Notes under the pieces: model-generated
What the model was told of the DNA's origin: nothing
Database searches by the model: none
Seen by the model: the letters and a program-made list of their open reading frames with translations, nothing else
From: Prochlorococcus sp. AG-347-E03
Lineage (GTDB): Bacteria > Cyanobacteriota > Cyanobacteriia > PCC-6307 > Cyanobiaceae
Direction: 5' to 3'
Assembly: GCA_003279115.1 (NCBI GenBank)
Contig: QCBG01000001.1
Coordinates: 174,953-238,952, forward strand
Length of the DNA stretch: 64,000 bases
Made by a program: the position numbers and the translations under genes
In this document: positions 35,413-46,407 of the stretch, piece by piece
How the letters are laid out: the number at the start of each line of letters is the position of its first letter
Position numbering within the stretch: the stretch's first letter is position 1

Positions 35413-36122
35413 CTAACTTTTGAAGGAGAATAAACAACTGGATTATTATTTTCAATTTTACCAACAAGTACTTTGTCCGTTATATCAACGAATAAACCGT
35501 TTTCTAATACTCCTGGAATATTGTTAATCCCCATTTCAATTTCTTTTGGATTCTTAATTCCATCATTAAATAATACATCTAAAATGAGGTTCCCTTGGTC
35601 AGTAACAACTGGGCCAGCTTTTTTATTCGCCATTCTTAGAGAGGAAGTGCCATTCATTTCTAAGATTACTTCTTGAACTTGCTTCCAAGCATTTGGGAGA
35701 ACCTCTACAGGTAATGGAAAAGATTTATTTAAGCTTTGTACAAGTTTAGTTTCATCAACTACAATCAACAATTGATTTGCTTTATATGCCACTAACTTTT
35801 CTCTAACATGGCATGCTCCCCCTCCTTTTATTAATTGAAATTTTGGATCAACTTCATCTGCTCCATCAATAGCTAAATCAATTTGAGAAACACTAGATAA
35901 ATCGATAAGCGGGATATTCAGTTCAAGAGCTAAAACTTCTGATTGAAAGGAAGTTGCGACACCTCTTATATTTTGTAGTTTTCCAGAATGGATTTCATTA
36001 GCCAGGCTTTTTATCATGAGAGCAGCTGTAGATCCAGATCCTAATCCCAGAATCATGTCACTCTTTACTTCACTTATTGCTGCATCCGCAACTGCTTTTT
36101 TCATTTGAGTTTGTAAATCCAA
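35409..36122 (-). CDS. rpiA: Ribose-5-phosphate isomerase A
   Basis: Interconverts ribose-5-phosphate and ribulose-5-phosphate in the pentose phosphate and Calvin cycles. Signatures: [15 protein letters not shown] near 26-40, [20 protein letters not shown] near 88-107 and IDETK-like VVDETK near 118-123. The frame opens with TTG at 36122 giving [15 protein letters not shown], which matches what I recall of Prochlorococcus RpiA starts; an ATG at 36104 is an alternative that removes six residues. Convergent with hisD; the HtrA-type protease gene is 47 bases upstream on the same strand. Confidence 0.95.
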   Translation of the reverse strand: MDLQTQMKKAVADAAISEVKSDMILGLGSGSTAALMIKSLANEIHSGKLQNIRGVATSFQSEVLALELNIPLIDLSSVSQIDLAIDGADEVDPKFQLIKGGGACHVREKLVAYKANQLLIVVDETKLVQSLNKSFPLPVEVLPNAWKQVQEVILEMNGTSSLRMANKKAGPVVTDQGNLILDVLFNDGIKNPKEIEMGINNIPGVLENGLFVDITDKVLVGKIENNNPVVYSPSKVS

Positions 36123-36169
36123 AATCTTTTTCTCTAATTGCTATAAATTATTAAATTTCAATGGGTGAT

Positions 36170-37300
<1,131 letters not shown>

Positions 37301-37370
37301 TTAATGAATAGTGCTTGTATTTACTTAACAATTTAATTGAAGAAATATATTATTGTTGTTTTTTTGTTTA

Positions 37371-37423
37371 CATCAAAAAAATACAAATTTTTGATGATTT
37401 TTTATAGAAAAAAACTTTCTATA
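37371..37423 (+). promoter_or_regulatory. Tandem hairpins in the rimP-nusA-infB leader (candidate attenuator)
   Basis: Two adjacent perfect inverted repeats lie before rimP. First: CATCAAAAA (37371-37379) pairs with TTTTTGATG (37388-37396), 9 bp with an 8-base loop, followed by A and six Ts (37398-37403), the form of an intrinsic terminator on the plus strand. Second: TATAGAAA (37403-37410) pairs with TTTCTATA (37416-37423), 8 bp with a 5-base loop. They end about 40 bases before the rimP start. Since this gap is divergent (Deg protease on the other side), the first hairpin cannot end an upstream plus-strand gene, so attenuation is plausible if transcription starts before 37371. The stems are AT-rich and weak. 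Confidence 0.4.
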
Positions 37424-37461
37424 TGTGAGAATTATCTTAAATCAATTTATAAAGAGCAAAC

Positions 37462-37929
37462 TTGAATAAAGAAAAAAAAGGCAGTCTTGAAAAGTTATTA
37501 AAAAAAGTTGCCAACGAATGGGATTTTCAAATTTATAACTTAAATTTAAAAACTAATCATAATCCAATTGTTATTGAAATCACTATAAAAAAAACTAATG
37601 GTAATGATATTTCATTAGAAGATTGTGCTTTATTTAATACCCCGGCATCTGAAGTAATAGAGAATTCAAATCTTTTAAATTGTTCATATGTCTTAGAAAT
37701 TAGTAGTCAAGGGGTCAGTGATGAATTAACCTCAGAAAGAGACTTCAAAACTTTTAAGGGTTTTCCAGTTAATGTTGAGTTAAACCAGAAGAATTCAAAA
37801 ATAAAATTCCTAAACGGTTTACTTTATGAAAAGTCTAAAGATTATTTAGCCATTAACATAAAGGGGAAGATTAAAAAAATCCCTTTTAATGAAGTAATAA
37901 AGATTAGTCTTTCTACATTAAAAGATTAA
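37462..37929 (+). CDS. rimP: Ribosome maturation factor RimP
   Basis: Assists late 30S subunit assembly. The 155-residue protein shows the two-domain RimP layout: an N-terminal alpha/beta domain (about 1-85, with [20 protein letters not shown]) and a C-terminal SH3-like domain (about 88-155). The [21 protein letters not shown] segment corresponds to the family's EVSSPGxxRxLxxxxDF motif. The start codon is a TTG (37462). It heads the conserved rimP-nusA-ylxR-infB operon, with a 34-base gap to nusA. Confidence 0.9.
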   Translation: MNKEKKGSLEKLLKKVANEWDFQIYNLNLKTNHNPIVIEITIKKTNGNDISLEDCALFNTPASEVIENSNLLNCSYVLEISSQGVSDELTSERDFKTFKGFPVNVELNQKNSKIKFLNGLLYEKSKDYLAINIKGKIKKIPFNEVIKISLSTLKD

Positions 37930-37963
37930 TTATTTCAACCATTATTCAATTTTCCCATCATAG

Positions 37964-39379
37964 ATGGCATTAGTTATTCTCCCAGGTTTAAACAATCTTA
38001 TTGAAGACATTAGTGAGGAAAAAAAGTTACCTCCTAATATCGTGGAAGTAGCCTTACGCGAAGCACTATTAAAAGGATACGAAAAATATAGAAAAACATT
38101 TTATATTGGAGTAAATGAAGATCCGTTTGATGAAGAATATTTCAGTAATTTTGATGTCGGATTAGATCTAGAAGAAGAGGGTTATCGGATATTGTCGAGT
38201 AAAATAATTGTTGAAGATGTTGAGAGCGAAGATCATCAAATATCTCTAGCAGAAGTTACGCAAGTGGCTGATGATGCGCAAATAGGTGACACAGTTGTTC
38301 TAGACGTTACTCCAGAAAAAGAGGATTTCGGGCGAATGGCCGCTTCTACAACGAAGCAAGTTTTAGCCCAAAAACTAAGAGATCAACAAAGAAAAATGAT
38401 CCAAGAGGAATTTGCTGATTTAGAAGATCCTGTTTTAACCGCAAGAGTTATAAGATTTGAAAGGCAATCAGTCATTATGGGAGTTAGTTCGGGTATTGGA
38501 AGACCTGAAGTTGAGGCCGAACTTCCTAAGAGAGATCAATTACCAAATGACAATTATAGAGCGAATGCAACTTTTAAAGTATTTTTGAAAGAAGTTAGCG
38601 AAATAGCTAGAAAAGGACCACAACTTTTTGTAAGTAGAGCGAATGCTGGTTTAGTAGTTTATTTATTTGAAAATGAAGTACCGGAAATTCAAGAAGGCAC
38701 TGTAAAAATAGTTGCTGTTTCTAGAGAAGCAAACCCTCCTTCAAGAGGTGTTGGACCAAGAACAAAAGTGGCCGTTGACAGTGTAGAACAAGAAGTGGAT
38801 CCTGTTGGTGCATGTATTGGAGCCAGAGGAGCTAGAATTCAACAAGTAGTAAATGAACTTAGAGGAGAAAAAATTGATGTTATTAAATGGTCATCTGATC
38901 CAATTCAATATATTTTAAACTCTTTAAGTCCTGCGAAAGTAGATATGGTGAGACTAGTCGACCCAGCTGGGCAACATGCGCACGTACTAGTTCCTCCTGA
39001 TCAATTAAGTCTCGCAATTGGCAGAGAAGGTCAAAATGTCAGACTTGCCGCAAGATTAACTGGTTGGAAGATTGATGTAAAAAATTCGCATGAATACGAT
39101 CAAACAGCAGAAGATGCTGCAGTCTCTGAATTAATCATGCAAAGGGAAGATGAAGAAAATCTCCAGCGGGAAGCTGAGCTAAGATTAGAAGCAGAACAAG
39201 CTGAGCGCGCTGCAGAAGATGCAAGATTAAGAGAGCTTTATCCACTTCCTGAAGATGATGAAGAATATGAAGAAGAACAATATGAAGAAGAAGAAGAAGA
39301 AGAACCCTTCTCAGAGAATGATCAATTTGAGACAGTTCAAAATAATGAAATATCAAACAAAGAGGAGAGAAAGCGGTGA
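37964..39379 (+). CDS. nusA: Transcription termination/antitermination factor NusA
   Basis: RNA polymerase-bound pausing, termination and antitermination factor. The 471 residues include an N-terminal polymerase-binding domain (about 1-105), an S1 domain (about 110-195) and two KH domains (about 210-365; GACIGARGARIQQVVNEL and LAIGREGQNVRLAARLTGW). The C-terminal 85 residues are a highly acidic low-complexity tail rich in Glu, instead of the AR repeats of E. coli NusA. Its stop overlaps the ylxR GTG start by four bases (GTGA). Confidence 0.96.
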   Translation: MALVILPGLNNLIEDISEEKKLPPNIVEVALREALLKGYEKYRKTFYIGVNEDPFDEEYFSNFDVGLDLEEEGYRILSSKIIVEDVESEDHQISLAEVTQVADDAQIGDTVVLDVTPEKEDFGRMAASTTKQVLAQKLRDQQRKMIQEEFADLEDPVLTARVIRFERQSVIMGVSSGIGRPEVEAELPKRDQLPNDNYRANATFKVFLKEVSEIARKGPQLFVSRANAGLVVYLFENEVPEIQEGTVKIVAVSREANPPSRGVGPRTKVAVDSVEQEVDPVGACIGARGARIQQVVNELRGEKIDVIKWSSDPIQYILNSLSPAKVDMVRLVDPAGQHAHVLVPPDQLSLAIGREGQNVRLAARLTGWKIDVKNSHEYDQTAEDAAVSELIMQREDEENLQREAELRLEAEQAERAAEDARLRELYPLPEDDEEYEEEQYEEEEEEEPFSENDQFETVQNNEISNKEERKR

Positions 39380-39657
39380 TCCAAAAAAATCCTGTTATGC
39401 GTATATGCATTTCATGTAGAAAAACATATGACAGGAAAAATCTTTTAAAGATTACAAAAGACCATAAGCAAGGTATTCTTTTTCATAAGGGAATGGGACG
39501 GTCAGCTTACATTTGCCAATCAAAAACATGTTACTCAGATTCAAAGATTAAAAAAAAGCTTCAAAAAGCTTTGAAAACACCTTTAGAACCTAAATTTATT
39601 GAAATTTTTGAAAAAGAAATTAAAACATATTATGACTATCCCAATAAGGGAATATAA
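39376..39657 (+). CDS. ylxR: YlxR family RNA-binding protein (DUF448)
   Basis: A 93-residue basic protein with the YlxR signature: RICISCRKTYDRKNLLKI near residues 9-26 and the GMGRSAYICQSKTCY segment near 48-62, which carries the conserved GRGAY(I/V)C-like motif. YlxR proteins bind RNA and sit between nusA and infB in most bacteria, as here. It starts at a GTG inside the nusA stop and infB follows after 47 bases. Precise role unclear; nucleoid or RNA-processing roles have been suggested in other bacteria. Confidence 0.92.
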   Translation: MIQKNPVMRICISCRKTYDRKNLLKITKDHKQGILFHKGMGRSAYICQSKTCYSDSKIKKKLQKALKTPLEPKFIEIFEKEIKTYYDYPNKGI

Positions 39658-39704
39658 TAAAATTAAATCCTTTTTAATTATTAAAAAGAGAAAAAACAGA
39701 TTAA

Positions 39705-42700
39705 ATGACTATCAGCGATAAAATCAGAATTTACGAACTTTCCAGAGACTTAAACCTGGAAAATAAAGATATATTGGATGCTGCTCAAAAACTATCAATT
39801 ACAGTAAAAAGTCATAGCAGTTCTATTAGTGCTGAAGACGCAAAGAAAATAAAAAATCTTATTACTAAAAAGAATTCAGATAAGCAAATACTTTCTATAA
39901 ATAAATCTTCAATAAAAAGAGATAATTACAAACAAAACAAAGAAGATAAATCTCCAGTTATCTCTCCTTTAGAAGGGAAACCTACAAACGAAAATTCAAT
40001 CAAACAGTCGTTAGTATCACAACCTCTTAACAAACCAGAGAGTCCTAGAGTAAATTCAAAGCAAATTAAAAATCCTAATAAACCCAACATAATTAACAGA
40101 CCACGATCTCTAGAAAATATTAAAAATCAAAGTCAAAATACCAAATCTTCGCAAAATTTCAATCAAGATACAAAAACTTTAAGAAAAAATACAACCCCAC
40201 CTATCAATAGTCCCTCAAAACCTCCAATTGAATTAATTGCAAAACCCAAAAATATAAGCAATTTCAAATCTAATGAATCTTCCAAGAACATCTCCAATTC
40301 ACTGGATAAAAGACAACTATCAAAAAAACCTGATCAAAATGCAAACAAACCCAAACCAAAAAATTTTAATAATAGAAACACCCCTGAACTCGTAGGCGCT
40401 CCAATAAGAAGAGACGATTCCAATAAGCAAAATATTTCTTTAAAACAAAATATCTCTAACAGACCAGGCGTTTCAAATAGGCCTGGCATGTCAAGTAGAC
40501 CTGGATTAAGAAGTAAACCATCTGATCAAGCCAGACCTGGCTCTTTTAATAGACAAGTCAATCCAAATAGACCTGGCGCTCCAAATAGATCTGGCGCTCC
40601 AAATAGATCTGGCGCTCCAAATAGACCTGGCGCTCCAAATAGACCTGGATTAAGAAATAAACCATCTGATCAAGCCAGACCTGGCTCTTTTAATAGACAA
40701 GTCAATCCAAATAGACCTGGCATGCCCAACAGGCCTAGTTCAAAATTTAATGGTCAAAAGTCCACTGGAATTAGAAAACCAGTATCACCTAATGAGCTTT
40801 TGCAACTTCAAAAAACTAATAAACCTGAAAAAGATAAACAAGTTGTAAAAAATAAGGATAAACAAAATATTGAGTTACCTAAACACAAGGCAAAAGCTCC
40901 TACTAATCGACCGAGTGCTGCCCCGAATTCTAAAAAACCAGGTCATAAAGGATTTTCAAATAGTTCCAAAAAACCAGGAAGGACAGATTGGGATGATAGT
41001 GCAAAACTTGAAGCATTAAGAAATAAAAATCCTCAGAAACAAAGACAAAAAGTTCATATTATCGGGGAGAATGATGATTCATTAACATCCGAAACTAGTG
41101 GATATTCAGGCGAGAAAATTTCAATATTATCAGCCAGTTTGGCTCGACCAAAGAAAGATAAATCTGAGGAAACTAAATCTCAAAAATCTGTAAAACAATT
41201 CAAAAAAAAGAAAAAAGAGACCACAAGACAAAGGCAGAAAAGAAGAGCAATGGAATTAAAGGCTGCCAAAGAGGCCAAACAAATAAGACCTGAAATGATA
41301 ATAGTTCCAGAAGATAATTTAACAGTTCAAGAATTAGCTGATAAATTAAGTCTAGAAAGTTCTGAAATAATCAAATCTCTTTTCTTCAAAGGTATAACAG
41401 CGACTGTAACTCAATCACTTGATTTAGCAACAATCGAAACAGTAGCAGAAGAATTTGGGGTGCCTGTTTTGCAAGATGATATACAAGAGGCTGCAGAGAA
41501 GACAGTAGACATGATTGAATCTAAAGATCTTGATAGCCTGATAAAAAGACCCCCTGTTATTACAGTTATGGGTCACGTAGATCATGGGAAAACAAGTCTC
41601 TTAGACTCCATCAGAGAATCCAGAGTAGCCTCAGGAGAGGCAGGAGGGATCACGCAACATATAGGTGCTTATCAAGTCGAATTTAAGCACGAATCTAAAA
41701 AGAAAAAATTAACTTTTCTTGATACGCCTGGCCATGAAGCCTTTACAGCAATGAGAGCAAGAGGGACTAAAGTTACTGATGTAGCAGTACTTGTAGTAGC
41801 GGCAGATGATGGCTGCAGACCACAAACACTCGAAGCTATTAGTCATGCTAGAGCTGCAAAAGTACCAATTGTTGTTGCAATAAATAAAATTGATAAAGAG
41901 GGGGCTTCACCAGAAAGAGTCAAACAAGAACTATCAGAAAAAGATTTAATTGCTGAAGATTGGGGAGGAGATACGGTCATGGTTCCAGTAAGTGCGATAA
42001 AAAAACAAAATATTGATAAATTGCTAGAAATGATTTTACTAGTTTCAGAAGTAGAAGATTTACAAGCTAACCCTGACAGATCGGCTAAAGGTACAGTTAT
42101 TGAAGCTCACCTAGACAAAGCCAAAGGGCCTGTAGCTACTTTATTAGTACAAAATGGAACCTTAAAATCTGGGGATGTTTTGGCTGCAGGTTCAGTCCTT
42201 GGGAAAATACGAGCAATGGTTGATGAACATGGCAACAGAATCAAAGAAGCAGGGCCATCATTTCCAGTGGAAGCATTAGGTTTCAGTGAAGTCCCAACTG
42301 CAGGAGATGAATTCGAGGTCTACTCTGATGAGAAGACTGCTAGAGCTATTGTCGGAGATAGAGCCACAGATGCTAGAGCTACAAAATTAGCTCAGCAAAT
42401 GGCCTCTAGAAGAGTTAGCTTATCTTCTCTATCAACTCAAGCAAATGATGGAGAATTAAAAGAGTTAAACTTAATCCTAAAAGCTGATGTTCAGGGTAGT
42501 GTTGAAGCAATATTGGGATCACTAGAGCAATTACCAAAAAATGAGGTTCAAGTCAGAGTTCTACTTTCAGCTCCTGGAGAAATAACTGAGACAGATATAG
42601 ATCTCGCTGCTGCATCAGGCTCAGTCATTATTGGGTTTAATACCTCATTAGCATCTGGAGCAAAGAGAGCAGCTGATGCTAATGATGTTGACATAAGAGA

Positions 42701-43073
42701 ATACGAAGTAATCTATAAACTATTAGAGGACATTCAGTTGGCTATGGAAGGTCTACTTGAACCAGATCTTGTAGAAGAATCATTAGGTAAAGCCGAAGTT
42801 AGGGCTACTTTTGCCGTGGGTAAAGGAGCCATCGCAGGTTGTTTTATACAAACTGGTAAATTACAACGAAATTGTTCTCTAAGAGTAATTAGATCAGATA
42901 AAGTAATTTTTGAGGGTAATTTAGACTCACTAAAAAGATCTAAAGATGATGTAAAAGAAGTAAATACAGGATTTGAATGTGGAGTAGGTTGCGATAAATT
43001 CTCTTCTTGGAATGAGGGAGACATAATCGAAGGTTTTAAATTTGTAACTAAAAAGAGAACATTAAAACAATAA
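39705..43073 (+). CDS. infB: Translation initiation factor IF-2
   Basis: GTPase that places initiator tRNA on the 30S subunit. The 1122 residues comprise an N-terminal IF2N-like domain (about 1-55), a long basic, Asn/Pro/Arg-rich low-complexity linker (about 60-480) with tandem repeats, a second IF2N motif (about 540-590), the G domain with GHVDHGKTS near 623-631, DTPGHEAF near 675 and NKID near 728, then domains II-IV. The linker includes two near-identical 81-base blocks and 18-base NRPGAP-type units. The core is canonical; only the linker length is unusual. Last gene of the rimP operon; convergent with the DUF3493 gene. Confidence 0.97.
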   Translation: MTISDKIRIYELSRDLNLENKDILDAAQKLSITVKSHSSSISAEDAKKIKNLITKKNSDKQILSINKSSIKRDNYKQNKEDKSPVISPLEGKPTNENSIKQSLVSQPLNKPESPRVNSKQIKNPNKPNIINRPRSLENIKNQSQNTKSSQNFNQDTKTLRKNTTPPINSPSKPPIELIAKPKNISNFKSNESSKNISNSLDKRQLSKKPDQNANKPKPKNFNNRNTPELVGAPIRRDDSNKQNISLKQNISNRPGVSNRPGMSSRPGLRSKPSDQARPGSFNRQVNPNRPGAPNRSGAPNRSGAPNRPGAPNRPGLRNKPSDQARPGSFNRQVNPNRPGMPNRPSSKFNGQKSTGIRKPVSPNELLQLQKTNKPEKDKQVVKNKDKQNIELPKHKAKAPTNRPSAAPNSKKPGHKGFSNSSKKPGRTDWDDSAKLEALRNKNPQKQRQKVHIIGENDDSLTSETSGYSGEKISILSASLARPKKDKSEETKSQKSVKQFKKKKKETTRQRQKRRAMELKAAKEAKQIRPEMIIVPEDNLTVQELADKLSLESSEIIKSLFFKGITATVTQSLDLATIETVAEEFGVPVLQDDIQEAAEKTVDMIESKDLDSLIKRPPVITVMGHVDHGKTSLLDSIRESRVASGEAGGITQHIGAYQVEFKHESKKKKLTFLDTPGHEAFTAMRARGTKVTDVAVLVVAADDGCRPQTLEAISHARAAKVPIVVAINKIDKEGASPERVKQELSEKDLIAEDWGGDTVMVPVSAIKKQNIDKLLEMILLVSEVEDLQANPDRSAKGTVIEAHLDKAKGPVATLLVQNGTLKSGDVLAAGSVLGKIRAMVDEHGNRIKEAGPSFPVEALGFSEVPTAGDEFEVYSDEKTARAIVGDRATDARATKLAQQMASRRVSLSSLSTQANDGELKELNLILKADVQGSVEAILGSLEQLPKNEVQVRVLLSAPGEITETDIDLAAASGSVIIGFNTSLASGAKRAADANDVDIREYEVIYKLLEDIQLAMEGLLEPDLVEESLGKAEVRATFAVGKGAIAGCFIQTGKLQRNCSLRVIRSDKVIFEGNLDSLKRSKDDVKEVNTGFECGVGCDKFSSWNEGDIIEGFKFVTKKRTLKQ
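40497..40721 (+). repeat. Tandem and duplicated repeats inside the IF-2 linker
   Basis: An 81-base block at 40497-40577 recurs at 40641-40721 with one mismatch (AGT versus AAT, Ser to Asn), 144 bases apart. The 63 bases between consist of 18-base units such as GCTCCAAATAGATCTGGC, encoding (N-R-[PS]-G-A-P)n. 144 is exactly eight units of 18, so the duplication kept register and frame. The near-identity of the DNA points to recent unequal crossing-over or slippage. Confidence 0.9.
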
Positions 43074-43085
43074 GTATTTAAATCG

Positions 43086-43322
43086 TTAATCTTTATTCCT
43101 ATCTAAAAATAATAAAGTAGGAAACAGTAAACAAGCAACCAATTGTATAAAGAGATTATTCAACTGTAAATCACTTCCACTTGCAATTTGAGAGAGCATT
43201 ATTAGAAGACCCAAAAATGCAGATCCACTAAAAGCTATCCACAATATTCTCCTTAATCCTTTGAAAGGAGTCTGGGTTTCTTTTAATAATTTTTTCTTTA
43301 ATTCAGGATCTATTTTTGACAT
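43086..43322 (-). CDS. DUF3493 family small membrane protein
   Basis: A 78-residue protein with a basic N-terminus (LKKKLLKETQTPFKGLRRIL) followed by two hydrophobic spans (about 26-46 and 52-72) and a short charged end. The TPFKGLRRILWIAF motif resembles DUF3493, a family of cyanobacteria and chloroplasts of unknown function. It lies convergent to infB (12-base gap) and beside tRNA-Thr. Membrane topology is clear; the family assignment is from memory of the motif. Confidence 0.75.
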   Translation of the reverse strand: MSKIDPELKKKLLKETQTPFKGLRRILWIAFSGSAFLGLLIMLSQIASGSDLQLNNLFIQLVACLLFPTLLFLDRNKD

Positions 43323-43376
43323 AAATTCTTAAAATCATTAATTTAAGTTTATAAGAAATATTAGTTTTTTAATTTT

Positions 43377-43448
43377 GCCGATATAGCTCAGCGGTAGAGC
43401 AACTGTCTCGTAAACAGTAGGTCGTTGGTTCAATTCCAATTATCGGCA
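43377..43448 (+). tRNA. tRNA-Thr (anticodon CGT)
   Basis: A 72-base cloverleaf. Acceptor arms GCCGATA (43377-43383) and TATCGGC (43441-43447) pair perfectly with discriminator A at 43448. D-stem GCTC/GAGC, anticodon stem ACTGT (43402-43406)/ACAGT (43414-43418) around loop CTCGTAA with anticodon CGT at 43409-43411, and T-arm GTTGG-TTCAATT-CCAAT (43424-43440). The anticodon reads ACG threonine codons. CCA is not encoded. Followed by a 132-base AT-rich gap before a glycosyltransferase gene. Confidence 0.96.
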
Positions 43449-43580
43449 TTTTAAGCAAATTAATACTAAAAATAGCTTATTAAATTATGTATATAAATAC
43501 TGATAGAAAAGGATTTAAATAAATATTAAGAAAGTAAATTATAGATATACTAAATTGCTAGTAAAAAACTTCATAAAGTA

Positions 43581-44672
43581 ATGAAATCTATTAATAGTTG
43601 GAATTTAACAAATAATAAACTTCATCAATTATTCAAAGATGATAACGAATTTATTTCAATTAAAGTTCGGGGTAATACTTGGGAGCCAATTACAAGATGG
43701 TTAAGATTTGATTCAAGAATATTTAGAGAAACTACTAGCAAAGCAAGAATAAACTTATACGATATTGAATCTCTAGCAGAAATTTATAACTACAGATCAG
43801 TTAGATGGAGAGCAAAAAAATTAACTCCTTTACCCACTAAGGTAATTCCACAATCTCTTAAAAATATTTTTCGTAAAATACCAATAATAAAACAACTAGC
43901 CTACGAGCTAGAAATAGTTTTTTATAAATATAGTGAAGATATTTCCCAACACTTAATATCAATAGTAATTCCTGCAAGAAATGAAGCTGGTAATAAAGAA
44001 CTTTTAATTAATGCTTTAAACAAATTCAAAAATATACCTAATAAATTAGAAATTATATTTGTAGAGGGTAATAGTAATGATAATACTTATAATATTTTGA
44101 AAGAGTTAAAAGAAAATTTCTCAAATTTCTTCAAAATATCTCTTTTAAGACAAACTTCTAAAGGGAAGAAGAATGCAGTTGTAGAGGGATTTAATATTTC
44201 TTCAGGTGAGACTCTAGCCATAATTGATAGTGATTTTACTGTAGATATTGATGACAGTATTGCAGCAATTATGGAATCAACCAAAAATAAAAATATACTA
44301 ATTAATTGCGCCCGTACAACTTTTCCAATGGAAAAAGATGCGATGAGATGGGCAAACTATATAGGAAACAGACTTTTTGCTATATTTCTATCAATCCTCA
44401 TAAATAAACCTGTATCAGATTCACTCTGCGGAACAAAAGTTTTTTCAAGAAAATTGTTTAAACTCATGAAACAAAACGGAAGTTGGGATTCTAAATCTGA
44501 CCCATTTGGAGACTTTACGATAATATTTGAAGCAGCAAATAATAATATTAAAATACTAAATTATCCTGTTAGGTATTACGCTAGAAAATCCGGAGCACCA
44601 AATATATCCAGATGGATAGATGGATTAAAACTTCTAAAAGTATGTTGGATTTATATGATTTCTGATATTTAA
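43581..44672 (+). CDS. Family 2 glycosyltransferase
   Basis: A 363-residue GT-A fold glycosyltransferase of the DPM1/polyprenol-phosphate type. The core begins at SIVIPARNEAGN (about residue 127) and has FVEGNSNDNTYN near 157 and the metal/nucleotide DSDF at 216-219; KKNAVVEGFN and PVSDSLCGTKVFSRKLF are typical of GT2. Before the core lies an unassigned 125-residue basic domain rich in Trp/Arg (EPITRWLRFDSR, YRSVRWRAKK). In some bacteria GT2 domains are fused behind a methyltransferase, and this extension could be such a linker remnant; that is a guess. No C-terminal membrane spans. Acceptor unknown; likely surface polysaccharide or lipid glycosylation. Confidence 0.85.
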   Translation: MKSINSWNLTNNKLHQLFKDDNEFISIKVRGNTWEPITRWLRFDSRIFRETTSKARINLYDIESLAEIYNYRSVRWRAKKLTPLPTKVIPQSLKNIFRKIPIIKQLAYELEIVFYKYSEDISQHLISIVIPARNEAGNKELLINALNKFKNIPNKLEIIFVEGNSNDNTYNILKELKENFSNFFKISLLRQTSKGKKNAVVEGFNISSGETLAIIDSDFTVDIDDSIAAIMESTKNKNILINCARTTFPMEKDAMRWANYIGNRLFAIFLSILINKPVSDSLCGTKVFSRKLFKLMKQNGSWDSKSDPFGDFTIIFEAANNNIKILNYPVRYYARKSGAPNISRWIDGLKLLKVCWIYMISDI

Positions 44673-44774
44673 ATTAAATTAAGCTTTTCATTAGTATTTT
44701 CTAAAGATTTTTAATTTCTCCAAATTAGTAATAAAGTAGTTAGATTCTTAGAGAAAAATATTAATTTTCATGAT

Positions 44775-46394
44775 ATGAATTTTAATTTAAAGTTCAAACA
44801 ATCAAATAAAAAAAATTACTACAGAAGACAATATGGAAAAATCCTAACTGTAAGACTGCCATGTAACCCGATATTTCCAATAGGACCTATTTATTTAGCA
44901 GACCATATTCATAAAAGTTTTCCATTAATAGAGCAACAATTTATTGATCTAGCAATAATTCCATCCAATAAAGTTTCCAAATATTTAACTAGAAAAATCG
45001 ATCAATTTCGACCTCATTTAATCATTTTTTCATGGAGAGATATACAAATTTATGCACCAGTTGATGGCAGAAGTGGAAATCCCCTGCAAAACTCATTTGA
45101 GGTTTTCTACTCAAAGAATATCCTTAAAAAAATTAGAGGTTCTTGGGGAGGTTTAAAATTAATTGCATCTCATTATGGAGAAATATATAGAAATACTTCT
45201 TTAGTAAAGATGGGACTAAAGAGGGCTCAAAAATACAACAAAGATATAAAAATAATTTTAGGAGGGGGAGCTGTTAGTGTCTTCTATGAACAATTAGGAA
45301 ATCTACTTCCAAAAGGAACTGTGATTTCTGTGGGAGAGGGAGAGAATCTCATTGAAAAAATCATTAAGGGAGATTCAATAGAGGAAGAAAGATGTTATGT
45401 CGCTGGGGAAAAACCTCGAAATAAATTGATACATGAACAACCTTCAGGCACTGTTAAAACTGCCTGCAACTATAAATATATCAAATCAATATGGCCTGAA
45501 TTCGATTGGTATATAGAAGGTGGAGACTACTATATCGGAGTGCAAACAAAAAGAGGTTGTCCTCATAATTGTTGTTTCTGTGTTTATACAGTTGTGGAGG
45601 GAAAGCAGGTCCGAGTTAACCCTGTTAACGAAGTAATCAAAGAAATGAAGCAACTATATGATCTCGGAGTCAGGGGATTCTGGTTCACTGATGCACAATT
45701 TATTCCAGCAAAAAAACATATTGAAGATGCAAAAACACTTTTGCAAGCAATTAAGGATCAAGGCTGGGACGATATTAATTGGGCTGCATACATAAGAGCA
45801 GATAATATCGATGCAGAGCTTGCTCAGCTTATGGTAGATACAGGTATGAGCTATTTCGAAATAGGAATCACCTCAGGTTCTCAAGAACTTGTTAGAAAAA
45901 TGAGATTAGCATATGACCTTGAAACGGTTTTAACCAATTGCAGAATGCTAGTTCAATCAGGTTTCAAGAATCATGTTTCAGTCAATTATTCATTCAATGT
46001 TTTTGATGAAACGCCCAGCACTATAAGGCAAACAATTGCTTACCATAGAGAACTTGAAAATATTTTTGGTAAAGGCTTAGTTGATCCAGCAATATTTTTT
46101 ATAGGTTTGCAACCTCACACTCTTCTTGAGAAGTATGCCTTAGATAATAAAATTTTGAAGCCGAATTATAATCCAATGAGCATGATGCCTTGGACAGCTA
46201 GAAAACTTTTATGGAATCCAGGCTCATTAGGGAAAAAACTTGGTCAAGTTTGCTTAGAAGCGTTTGATAATCCAGATGATGAATTTGGTAAAACAGTTAT
46301 CAACATTCTTGAGAGAGAATATGGAAAGTCTTCTTTAAAAGAATCATTAAACGTCCGTCCCTTATCAGAAAGGAAATTAGTTCACTCTAAATAA
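44775..46394 (+). CDS. B12-binding-domain radical SAM protein
   Basis: A 539-residue enzyme with an N-terminal cobalamin-binding-like Rossmann domain (about 20-225: PIGPIYLADHI, IIFSWRDIQIY, KIILGGGAVSVF, VSVGEGE) and a radical SAM barrel with Cys262, Cys266 and Cys269 in KRGCPHNCCFC, then FWFTDAQFIP near 310 and EIGITSGSQELVRKMR near 362-377. This is the layout of class B radical SAM enzymes such as BchE and various methylases and P-, C- or sulfur-modifying enzymes. The classic B12 DxHxxG box is not evident, so cobalamin binding is uncertain. Substrate unknown; possibly related to the neighbouring glycosyltransferase. Confidence 0.85.
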   Translation: MNFNLKFKQSNKKNYYRRQYGKILTVRLPCNPIFPIGPIYLADHIHKSFPLIEQQFIDLAIIPSNKVSKYLTRKIDQFRPHLIIFSWRDIQIYAPVDGRSGNPLQNSFEVFYSKNILKKIRGSWGGLKLIASHYGEIYRNTSLVKMGLKRAQKYNKDIKIILGGGAVSVFYEQLGNLLPKGTVISVGEGENLIEKIIKGDSIEEERCYVAGEKPRNKLIHEQPSGTVKTACNYKYIKSIWPEFDWYIEGGDYYIGVQTKRGCPHNCCFCVYTVVEGKQVRVNPVNEVIKEMKQLYDLGVRGFWFTDAQFIPAKKHIEDAKTLLQAIKDQGWDDINWAAYIRADNIDAELAQLMVDTGMSYFEIGITSGSQELVRKMRLAYDLETVLTNCRMLVQSGFKNHVSVNYSFNVFDETPSTIRQTIAYHRELENIFGKGLVDPAIFFIGLQPHTLLEKYALDNKILKPNYNPMSMMPWTARKLLWNPGSLGKKLGQVCLEAFDNPDDEFGKTVINILEREYGKSSLKESLNVRPLSERKLVHSK

Positions 46395-46407
46395 TGAATT
46401 AAATTAA

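Noticed and set aside
39135..39410. Minus-strand Leu/His-rich reading frame of 91 codons
   Set aside because: It is the antisense of the Glu-rich acidic tail of NusA and the start of ylxR; its composition is explained by that.
40497..40721. CRISPR-like spacing of repeats
   Set aside because: The repeats are in frame within infB, are contiguous 18-base units without unique spacers, and encode a low-complexity linker; no cas genes are near.
43432..43444. Possible attachment site: 13 bases of the tRNA-Thr 3' region (AATTCCAATTATC) recur at 52264-52276
   Set aside because: The second copy lies inside the quinol methyltransferase coding sequence, with ordinary housekeeping genes between and no integrase. 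A 13-base match is likely by chance in such AT-rich DNA.
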